From assembly GCA_964561545.1 (NCBI GenBank), contig CAZLQF010000012.1, positions 1-64,000 of the forward strand: a DNA stretch of 64,000 nt, written 5' to 3'. The notes under the pieces are model-generated. The model was not told where the DNA came from. It did no database searches and worked only from the letters and a program-made list of their open reading frames with translations. The position numbers and the translations under genes are program-made. The DNA comes from CAZLQF01 sp964561545 (GTDB lineage Bacteria > Bacteroidota > Bacteroidia > CAILMK01 > CAYYUA01). Below are positions 1 through 6,955 of this stretch, one piece after another (position 1 is the stretch's first letter; each line of letters starts with the position of its first letter).

Positions 1-233
1 TCTAATATCCGCCTTGGTTGCCGGATAATACCTGATGAATCCATCCATAACCTCAGGTTGAGGATTTTGAAGAATGATTAAAAGCGATGGAATGTTGCTT
101 TTTGCTCGCTGCTTATTTTAGGTTCAAGCGCCATTTACAAAAAGGTTGATACGTCATAATAGGTTGTTATTTGTATACAGAACTTGAAACACGTGGTTAG
201 CCTTAAAGTAACCTGATATCTTGTGTCTTGGTA
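1..233. other. Unassigned left edge
   Basis: No gene can be supported here. Two short frames run off the left edge: a plus-strand frame open from base 1 to a stop near base 81, and a minus-strand frame with ATG at 48..46 that stays open to base 1 for 16 codons. Either could be the end of a neighbouring gene, but both are too short to recognise. The remainder, downstream of the rnhA stop, is AT-rich and shows no hairpin that I would call a terminator. Confidence 0.3.
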
Positions 234-704
234 CTAATCAAACATCGTTTTTTTCACAAATCCGGTATCTTCCTTCACAGGGTTTTCCGCTGCCTTTTTG
301 GCCAGTTTATCGCAGCGCTCATTTTCTTCCTGTCCGGCATGGCCCTCAACCCAATCAAGGGTTACACTATGCTTCCGATATTCTTTTAGAAAAGCTTGCC
401 ACAGATCTGGATTTTTCTTTTTTTGAAAGCCCTTTTTTTCCCAATTGAATACCCATCCTTTGTTTACAGCATTGGCCACATATTTGGAGTCGGTGTAAAT
501 ATACACCAGCCAATTGTTTTCTTTAAGTTTACGCAGGGCTTCAATTACGGCCATAAGTTCCATTCTGTTGTTGGTAGTTTTGTAATAGCCTTCGGAAAAT
601 TCTTTCCTGTAATCACCGTAAGCCATAATAGCCGCCCAACCTCCGGGTCCCGGGTTGTTAAAAGCCGATCCATCGGTGTAAATAATTATTGGTTTACTTT
701 GCAT
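234..704 (-). CDS. rnhA: Ribonuclease HI
   Basis: Ribonuclease HI cuts the RNA strand of RNA-DNA hybrids in the cytoplasm, removing R-loops and replication primers. The protein (156 residues) has the family layout: YTDGSA near the start (first catalytic Asp), NRMELMA (Glu), TDSKY (Asp) and, near the end, VEGHAG with NERCDKLA (His and last Asp), so all catalytic residues are present. The length matches the bacterial enzyme (about 155). A longer frame continues 27 codons upstream, but that extension overlaps the divergent gene at 740 and resembles no RNase H, so I chose the ATG at 704..702. A minus-strand TAGTTTTG (725..732) about 20 bases upstream could be its -7 promoter element. Stand-alone gene, divergent from the PP-loop ATPase. 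Confidence 0.95.
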   Translation of the reverse strand: MQSKPIIIYTDGSAFNNPGPGGWAAIMAYGDYRKEFSEGYYKTTNNRMELMAVIEALRKLKENNWLVYIYTDSKYVANAVNKGWVFNWEKKGFQKKKNPDLWQAFLKEYRKHSVTLDWVEGHAGQEENERCDKLAKKAAENPVKEDTGFVKKTMFD

Positions 705-739
705 TGAATTATTAGATTGATCAACAAAACTAACCAAAA

Positions 740-1423
740 ATGGAGCAAATTGTACTTTCATGGAGTGGGGGCAAGGATTCGGCAATAGCGCTTAAAAGGT
801 TGTTAGACGCTGAAGTTTATGAAGTGGTCGGCCTATTAACTGCTTTTAGTGGTATTCAAAAAAAAGTTAGCCTGCACCATACGCATTATGACCTTATAAA
901 AGCACAAGCTGATGCCATTGGCATCCCTTTGATCCCCATTTATTTATCGGAAAATGCCAAAAACGAAGAGTACGAAAAAAAACACATGGAGCAATTCAAG
1001 GAACTTAAAGAGCAACATGTTTTCAAAATTGCTTTTGGCGATATCCATTTGCAGCCGATCCGTGAATACCGGGATCAAATGCTGCAAAAAGTAGGAGTGC
1101 AAGGCGTTTACCCAATTTGGGAGAATGATACCCATCAATTGATGCGTGAATTCATCAATGCAGGCTTTAAGGCAGTTACTACTGCCATTGATAAAATTGA
1201 AATGGATGATGAATACCTGGAAAGGGAAATTGATAATCAGTTCCTACAAGATATTCCTAATGAAATCGATCCTTGCGGGGAAAACGGGGAATACCATTCT
1301 TTTGTGTACAATGGCCCTTATTTTAAACATCCGCTTCAGGTAAAATTCAATCACGTTTTTGAAGCTGATTTCAGGCCCAAGATTGAAATGAAGTTAAAAA
1401 TAGGGCAAATGACGTTGGTTTAA
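740..1423 (+). CDS. Diphthine-ammonia-ligase-like PP-loop ATPase
   Basis: This 227-residue protein belongs to the MJ0570/Dph6-related N-type ATP pyrophosphatase family. The PP-loop SGGKDS sits at residues 9-14 and the family signature CGENGEYHSF lies near residues 180-190, where the substrate end of the pocket is expected. Eukaryotic and archaeal members amidate diphthine on elongation factor 2. Bacteria lack diphthamide, so the bacterial substrate is not established; adenylation of a carboxyl group followed by amidation is the expected chemistry. The start is the ATG 36 bases from the divergent rnhA start. No partner gene is adjacent. The family call is firm; the substrate is unknown. Confidence 0.85.
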   Translation: MEQIVLSWSGGKDSAIALKRLLDAEVYEVVGLLTAFSGIQKKVSLHHTHYDLIKAQADAIGIPLIPIYLSENAKNEEYEKKHMEQFKELKEQHVFKIAFGDIHLQPIREYRDQMLQKVGVQGVYPIWENDTHQLMREFINAGFKAVTTAIDKIEMDDEYLEREIDNQFLQDIPNEIDPCGENGEYHSFVYNGPYFKHPLQVKFNHVFEADFRPKIEMKLKIGQMTLV

Positions 1424-1572
1424 AGCTTAGAAAATAGAACTTAGATGGTTAGAAAGTTGCCCGGTACTCTTTAATAAAAAAATGGTTTTCATTTTCAATC
1501 AGCCAAATATCAACCAACGGATGCCTGAAACCAAAAGCCTGATACCCCATCAAATACTCACAGCATGCAATA

Positions 1573-2358
1573 CTATTCGCCTTTAAAACCTGGTTTTCTT
1601 TTTTCAGTAAATGCTTGAACGCCTTCTGCGTAATCATTGCTATTACCGGCTATTTCTTGGCAATAAGCTTCATATTCAAGCATGGTATCGAGGTCAGCAT
1701 GGGTTGATTTATCGAGCATTTTCTTCATTAAAGCAATGGCTTTGGTGGGCGCGTTGGCATAGTATTCTACCACCTTGTTCGTTTCCTCGTCCAATTGATC
1801 ATGGGCTACAACACGATTAACAATACCCATTTCATACGCATCCTGCGCGGAGACCTTGGTACCCATAGTGGCCAGTTCAAATGCTTTTTTAACCCCAACT
1901 AACCTTGGTAAAAAGTAAGAAGATCCTGAATCCAATACCAAACCTACATTGATAAAAATTTCGGTAAGCTTGGAAGCATCCGAAGCAACGATGAAATCAC
2001 AGGCCAATGCCAGAGAGCAACCGGCACCTGCAGCTACTCCATTTAAGCGGGCTACCACCGGCTTTTCCATGGTACGGATGGACTTGATGATGGGGTTGTA
2101 GCGCTGATGTAAGGAATCGCTCAATGAACGGTTCTCTTTGGATGATATGTCTTTTAAATCCTGGCCTGAACAAAATGCTTTGCCTTCTCCTGTAATCACA
2201 ACTACACGATTTTGATCAGATTTAGAAGCCGCTTTAAGAGCTTTTTGAAGTTCAAAGCTTAAATCGTCATTGAATGCATTGTAAACATCCGGTCGGTTAA
2301 GTGTTATGTAACATGCGTTGTCCTTTTCTTCGTAATTAAGGGTTTTAAAATCTGACAT
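1573..2358 (-). CDS. Enoyl-CoA hydratase/isomerase (PaaG-like)
   Basis: A 261-residue crotonase-fold protein that acts on acyl-CoA thioesters. The oxyanion-hole segments are visible as GEGKAFCSGQDL near residues 55-66 and NGVAAGAGCSLALACDF near 105-121, followed by LVLDSGSSYFLPR, whose Asp matches the catalytic Asp of PaaG-type isomerases. PaaG converts ring-1,2-epoxyphenylacetyl-CoA to the oxepin form during phenylacetate breakdown. No other paa gene is nearby, so a general role in fatty-acid or branched-chain oxidation is equally possible. It is monocistronic on the minus strand with an ATG start. The crotonase family is certain; the PaaG subfamily rests on motif resemblance. Confidence 0.85.
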   Translation of the reverse strand: MSDFKTLNYEEKDNACYITLNRPDVYNAFNDDLSFELQKALKAASKSDQNRVVVITGEGKAFCSGQDLKDISSKENRSLSDSLHQRYNPIIKSIRTMEKPVVARLNGVAAGAGCSLALACDFIVASDASKLTEIFINVGLVLDSGSSYFLPRLVGVKKAFELATMGTKVSAQDAYEMGIVNRVVAHDQLDEETNKVVEYYANAPTKAIALMKKMLDKSTHADLDTMLEYEAYCQEIAGNSNDYAEGVQAFTEKRKPGFKGE

Positions 2359-2521
2359 GGTTTAAGATTTGTTTTTGGTGTAAAAGCAAATATAAAAGGG
2401 ATATAGCTATTTAAAAAGCTATTTATGCAAGTAAATGTCAGGTAGAGTAGGGGATTGAATTGATTTCCATTGTATAAAAATGCAAGTAACAAAACTTGAG
2501 AAAGCCCTGGTTCAAATCAAT

Positions 2522-2866
2522 TCATTCTTTTTGATCCCAAGCTTCCTTTTCCATAGAATTTAGATCTTCTACGACTTGTTCATAAACTTTTAGCAATACG
2601 TCTGGGTTGTTCTTATAATACTTCATGCTTCGCTTAAATTCACCTTGGCTAACATTATGCATTTCAAACACTTCGCGGTAATAGCCTTTGGCCTTATATT
2701 GAGAAGTATCCCTGGGCATGGGGTCAGAAGAAATTTTGGTTTCAGCTAAAGTTACGTCAGCCAGTACCTTGGCCATCTTATCTTTTTTAATAACATCTGA
2801 CGGCACTTGTGAACCACCGCAACCTAAAATGAATCCCAATGCAATTATGGTTACCATCCTTTTCAT
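2522..2866 (-). CDS. DUF4296 lipoprotein
   Basis: A 114-residue lipoprotein. The N-terminus is a lipoprotein signal with Leu-Gly-Cys at residues 14-16, so the mature protein starts at Cys16 and is probably held at the outer membrane. The body carries the pattern of DUF4296, a small Bacteroidota family: KMAKVLADVTLAE, then a central YYREVFEMHNVSQGEFKRSM and a helix ending in YEQVVEDLN. The function is unknown. It is transcribed away from the YggS gene, with 39 bases between the starts. The C-terminus is short and charged. Confidence 0.8.
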   Translation of the reverse strand: MKRMVTIIALGFILGCGGSQVPSDVIKKDKMAKVLADVTLAETKISSDPMPRDTSQYKAKGYYREVFEMHNVSQGEFKRSMKYYKNNPDVLLKVYEQVVEDLNSMEKEAWDQKE

Positions 2867-2905
2867 ACTTCGAAATTAACAAGGATATTTGCAAAAATTG
2901 TTGCT

Positions 2906-3574
2906 ATGGATTTAAAAGCAAATTATCAACAACTTAAAACACTTTGCAACGAAAATAATGCCAAACTAATTGGCATATCCAAGGTGCATTCCGTTGAAAA
3001 GATCAAAGAAGTTTACGATTGGGGACAGCGGGATTTTGGTGAAAACAAGGCTCAGGAATTGCAAGAGAAACAACCTTCATTGCCTAATGACATTAACTGG
3101 CATTTCGTAGGACATTTGCAGCGCAACAAAGTAAAATACATAGCACCTTTTGTTCATTTGATCCATTCTATAGATAGCTTAAAAGTATTGAAGGAGGTCG
3201 ATAAAGAAGCCGGCAAAAATGACCGGGTTGTTGATGTTTTGTTACAGGTAAAAATAGCCCAGGAACCCAGCAAATTTGGTTTTGAGGATCATGAAGTATT
3301 AAGGCTTGTTGACAATGAGGATTTTAAAGAAATGTCCAATATTCGGATCTGCGGCTTAATGGGCATGGCTAGCTTGACAGACGATAAAGCTCAAGTAAAA
3401 TCTGAATTTAGGTTTTTAAGGAACTTATTCCAACAACTGGCAAATAACCATTTTCAAAACAAATTTTATTTCAAAGAACTATCCATGGGCATGTCAGGGG
3501 ACTATGAAGAAGCCTTGGCTGAAGGTAGTACCATGATCAGGGTAGGTTCTGCCATTTTTGGCCCCAGGAGTTAG
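2906..3574 (+). CDS. YggS-family PLP homeostasis protein
   Basis: A pyridoxal-5'-phosphate-binding protein of the YggS/PROSC (PLPBP) family, 222 residues, a single alanine-racemase-like barrel without the second domain. The Schiff-base lysine is Lys26 in LIGISKVHS. The family motifs FGENKAQELQEK, WHFVGHLQRNKVKY and SMGMSGDYEEAL followed by RVGSAIFGPR at the C-terminus are all present. Members buffer free PLP and influence amino-acid pools; no catalytic activity is established. The gene is monocistronic and convergent with kmo, with a 256-base spacer in which I see nothing. Confidence 0.93.
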   Translation: MDLKANYQQLKTLCNENNAKLIGISKVHSVEKIKEVYDWGQRDFGENKAQELQEKQPSLPNDINWHFVGHLQRNKVKYIAPFVHLIHSIDSLKVLKEVDKEAGKNDRVVDVLLQVKIAQEPSKFGFEDHEVLRLVDNEDFKEMSNIRICGLMGMASLTDDKAQVKSEFRFLRNLFQQLANNHFQNKFYFKELSMGMSGDYEEALAEGSTMIRVGSAIFGPRS

Positions 3575-3830
3575 TTTTCAATGGAATTAGCCCGTTCGTA
3601 CTTGAAAGTGGCAAAAACCAATTTGCAGTGTTCAAAGATCAAAAATGGTTGACAACAACATGGTAAAAACCTAATTAAATAACAGACTCACGATTACATA
3701 AATAAGTTAACACAAACTTATTCTACAAGCCTTCAAAACATCTATACCTCAACCAAATTTTCCAATAATAGCAAAACCCAGGTGCCTGTCAAACGCTTAC
3801 AAATTTTAAAACAATGGGGTATTCCGCTTG

Positions 3831-5186
3831 CTAATCCTCATATTGCAAGTAAGGCTTGACAATTTCTTTAAGGTACTCCGGCTTTTCCGTTATTTTTTCG
3901 TAATTGTATTTGTCAAGGATATCATCCAGAATGAAGTCATGTTCATCGCCTCGTTTTTTAGCTTCTGCATAAGACATGTGCGAAAATGTTACCATTGAAT
4001 AAAGCGGAATCCACTCATTTGGAAAGAGGTCATTGATCTGCCTGCTTAAATCCCGTTTTTTGATGAAATGAGGGTCTGCTACAAGGTCTCGCATTTCTAT
4101 AAAATTATGAAGGGCCAAGTCAGCAATGGCATGGCCATCAGGAACGCGTTGTTTACTAACTTCCTGAAATATGCGTTCCCAGTCACCTTCGTGCTGATCG
4201 AGGATCTGGTCTATAAGGGTACAATCTTCAAAACCTGCATTCATACCTTGCCCGTAAAACGGCACAATGGCGTGAGCGGCGTCTCCGAGCAAGCAGGCTT
4301 TATCTTGGTAATGATAGGGATTGCACCGTATGGTTACCAAAGAATCCGTTGGGTTGTTGCGGAAATCTTCCAAAAGTGTTGGCATAAGCGCCATTGCATC
4401 AGAAAAATATTGATGAAAGAAATCCTTAATAGCTTGATCTGTCTGCAGTTCCTCAAAAGAAGGGGAGCCATTAAAGCCCAGGAACAAAGTGACGGTAAAA
4501 CTGCCATCCAGGTTGGGCAAGGCGATCATCATGAAGCTTTTACGGGGCCAAATGTGCAAGGCATTTTTATATAGTTGCCAAGGTTCTTCGTCACCAGGTG
4601 GAATGTGTAATTCTTTGTAACCATGCTCAATGAATTCTTGGCTGTAATTGAACCTTTTTTGTGCTTTCATCATGACTTCACGAACACTGGAAAATGCGCC
4701 ATCTGTACCAAAAATTCGGGAAAATTGACGTGTATTTTTTGTTTGGGTGTTGCCATCCTCAAACGTTAAAGCTGGTTGTTCAAGATCTACATTGGTGCAT
4801 TTTTGGTCAAAGTAAATATTGACCTTATCGGATTGCTCGGCTTCTGTCATCAAAAGCTTGTTAAGTTCGCCTCTTGATACGGAGTAGATGGCTTGATCTT
4901 GTTTTCCATAAGGCATGAATCTTTGCGAGCCGTCTTCATCATGGATCATACGACCATACATAGGTATAGCTATATTTTTGACCGGATCCGCCATATTGAC
5001 GCCTTCGAGGGCTTTCCAGCCGCGATCAGATAAAGCAAGATTGATGGATCGGCCTGCGGACATTGTAGCTCTCCTCATGTCAGGCCTGCGTTCATAAACT
5101 TCTACTTGATGGCCACGCTTAGCCAAATAAACGGATAATAAAGACCCGACTAAGCCAGCTCCGGAAATGCCTATGGTTTCTGTCAA
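3831..5186 (-). CDS. kmo: Kynurenine 3-monooxygenase (TTG start)
   Basis: An FAD- and NADPH-dependent aromatic hydroxylase that converts kynurenine to 3-hydroxykynurenine in tryptophan breakdown or de novo NAD synthesis. The 451-residue length fits the family. The Rossmann motif GxGxxG is at Gly9-Gly11-Gly14, SAGRSINLALSDRGW follows, and the second FAD motif LLGDAAHAIVPFYGQGMNAGFED lies near residue 300. The only usable start is TTG at 5186..5184: an in-frame stop lies five codons upstream and no ATG precedes the FAD motif. A possible -7 element (minus-strand TAATTTTG, 5228..5235) fits this start. No kynureninase or 3-hydroxyanthranilate dioxygenase gene is adjacent, so the pathway must be completed elsewhere. 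Confidence 0.93.
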   Translation of the reverse strand: MTETIGISGAGLVGSLLSVYLAKRGHQVEVYERRPDMRRATMSAGRSINLALSDRGWKALEGVNMADPVKNIAIPMYGRMIHDEDGSQRFMPYGKQDQAIYSVSRGELNKLLMTEAEQSDKVNIYFDQKCTNVDLEQPALTFEDGNTQTKNTRQFSRIFGTDGAFSSVREVMMKAQKRFNYSQEFIEHGYKELHIPPGDEEPWQLYKNALHIWPRKSFMMIALPNLDGSFTVTLFLGFNGSPSFEELQTDQAIKDFFHQYFSDAMALMPTLLEDFRNNPTDSLVTIRCNPYHYQDKACLLGDAAHAIVPFYGQGMNAGFEDCTLIDQILDQHEGDWERIFQEVSKQRVPDGHAIADLALHNFIEMRDLVADPHFIKKRDLSRQINDLFPNEWIPLYSMVTFSHMSYAEAKKRGDEHDFILDDILDKYNYEKITEKPEYLKEIVKPYLQYED

Positions 5187-5654
5187 GGTTAATGGTTTTT
5201 ATGGTAAATGTAAAGTAAAATCTTATTCAAAATTAAACTTAAATAGCCCAATAAATTTAATTAAAAGCAATGTCGTATTAGTCAAATATTACACAATAAC
5301 ATGGGTATTATTTCATTGTTCAAGACCTGGAAAAAATTCTTTTGCATTAATGCTGATTGTTTATTTAAAAGTAAAACTTCTGTACTTATCTTGAAAATTG
5401 AGAGCTGCAATGTGATATTAAATCGATTATATTTTCAGAACCAAATGTTCAATTATAAATCATCCACAGTAGTATAAATCAAAAAAATTAAACAATAAAG
5501 CTTAAAAAGCCTTCCTGCAATTTCAACTTCTTTTGTTATATAATTTATATTATGTTAAATTTTTTTTGAAAGAAAAAGGGACGAATAATTTCGCCCCTTT
5601 TTTTATTACCGGTTATTATTCAATACTGTGTACTTAATAATCTAAGCCAACAGC
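5187..5654. other. Long AT-rich spacer upstream of kmo
   Basis: This 468-base spacer separates the kmo start from the end of the TPR gene. It holds a probable kmo promoter near 5228..5235 and a rho-independent terminator at 5574..5602. Between them the sequence is AT-rich without an open frame, repeat or RNA structure that I can support. Confidence 0.4.
5574..5602 (-). terminator. Rho-independent terminator of the gyrA-M16 cluster
   Basis: On the minus strand a stem of GGGGCGAA and TTCGTCCC (one G-U pair) closes a four-base ATTA loop and is followed by a T-rich run TTTTTCTTT. It lies 53 bases past the stop of the TPR gene at 5655 and probably ends the whole gyrA-TPR-M16-TPR transcript. On the plus strand one pair becomes an A-C mismatch, so it favours the minus direction. 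Confidence 0.8.
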
Positions 5655-6857
5655 TTATTTTTCCTTGGCCTTTTCTTGTTTAATTTCAACAATTTTTTGA
5701 CGAACGGACTTCATTTTATCATATTTTTCTTGACGGGCATAAATCTGTTTTAAAGCGGTTAATGTATTAACATGCTCCGGATTCATCTCCCTTGCATTTT
5801 CCAAATGCTTCACCGCTTTATTGAACAAGGTATCTCTTTCTTGTTCTATTTTTGCTCTTTGATCCTTTGCATCGTAAGGCAATTCGTTCAACTTATTGGT
5901 TACCTCTACACCCTCATTGAAATAAAGGGCTCCTAAGTTGTAAGTAGCGTCAAAAAATGATTCATTTAGAGAAACAGCTTTACTGTACGATTTTTTTGCT
6001 TTTTCAAAATTGCCTTTTTCATCATACAATACCCCTAAATTAAAATGGAGCTGCTCATCGTTGGGATTGTTTTCGATGGCTTTGGTGATGCGATCCAAAA
6101 GCACATCCATTTTTCCCTGATCCAGGTAAATACCAATTTCCTTCCTTAATAATTCATTGCCTTCCGGAAATTTCTTCCTCCCTTTTTCCAGGTACTCAAG
6201 TGCTTTTGATGTATCTTGCTCCCTCAACTGAATATCACTCATGAACAAATAGATCTTTGGATCATAATAGTTCATGTCCATAAGTTTTTTAAGGTATTCC
6301 TTGGATTTGGAAAAGTTTTCCATATTATAGGTGGTGATGAAAGCGTTGTAAGTAACCGTCTCTTTCGATATGTTGTTACGCTTCAACGTACCTTTTTCAT
6401 CATAAGGGATTATGTTTAGCAACTCTTTGTAAAGCTTTAAAGCCGTTTTATACCTTTCCTGGTTGAAAGCATCTATTCCGGCATTGTACATGCCTATACC
6501 TGAATTCATCAAATAATCTTTACATTCATCCGTAATAGTACTCCTTTCAGAGGTCTCAACGCAATTTGCGAAGCTTTCTCCCGCCTTTCTAATGGCTTCT
6601 TTATTCATGCTATTCCAGGATGTATCGTTAAAGATTTCGTAATAAACCTGCCCCCTGTAATACCACATTTTGTAGTAATCCTTCGTATCCTCATGTTCAT
6701 AGGCATCATCAATGGCATCTTTCGCCTGCCTTAATTGGTCGTATTTAAGTTTATTACCAGCAGTTTGAACCTTAAATTTTTGAGCTTCAACTATCTGTGA
6801 TAAAAACAAGGCCAGAAATAAAACAGGCAAAGCTTTAAGCGCAAAGTTTTTTAGCAT
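5655..6857 (-). CDS. Exported TPR protein, paralogue of the one at 9869
   Basis: A 400-residue tetratricopeptide-repeat protein with a cleavable signal peptide (hydrophobic stretch through residue 25, cleavage probably after IVEA). The repeats are clearest from residue 130 onward, for example FNLGVLYDEKGNFEKAKKSY and NLGALYFNEGVEVTNKLNE. The C-terminus is a charged helix. Two blocks are shared with the TPR protein at 9869..11110: an N-terminal AKxxIDDAxxHxxTKD and the NLGALYFN stretch followed by a RDxLF block, so the two are probably paralogues. It is the last gene of the gyrA > TPR > M16 > TPR series, 98 bases after the peptidase gene, so it may also have its own promoter. Likely periplasmic scaffold; exact role unknown. 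Confidence 0.8.
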   Translation of the reverse strand: MLKNFALKALPVLFLALFLSQIVEAQKFKVQTAGNKLKYDQLRQAKDAIDDAYEHEDTKDYYKMWYYRGQVYYEIFNDTSWNSMNKEAIRKAGESFANCVETSERSTITDECKDYLMNSGIGMYNAGIDAFNQERYKTALKLYKELLNIIPYDEKGTLKRNNISKETVTYNAFITTYNMENFSKSKEYLKKLMDMNYYDPKIYLFMSDIQLREQDTSKALEYLEKGRKKFPEGNELLRKEIGIYLDQGKMDVLLDRITKAIENNPNDEQLHFNLGVLYDEKGNFEKAKKSYSKAVSLNESFFDATYNLGALYFNEGVEVTNKLNELPYDAKDQRAKIEQERDTLFNKAVKHLENAREMNPEHVNTLTALKQIYARQEKYDKMKSVRQKIVEIKQEKAKEK

Positions 6858-6955
6858 AGTTATCGGTTTAATAATTCATGGTTAAAGGTCAAGGTTTAAA
6901 TTAAAGAACAACAAAGAACATAAAACTTTAAACCTTGAATTTTAGCCATTCATGG

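Noticed and set aside
1449..1637. 62-codon minus-strand frame after the enoyl-CoA hydratase gene
   Set aside because: It overlaps the end of the hydratase gene in another frame and shows no family pattern.
2495..2525. GGTTCAAATC resembling a tRNA T-loop
   Set aside because: No T-stem, acceptor stem or anticodon arm can be formed around it.
4068..4574. 168-codon plus-strand frame
   Set aside because: Lies antisense within kmo, which is certain; the translated sequence has no recognisable pattern.
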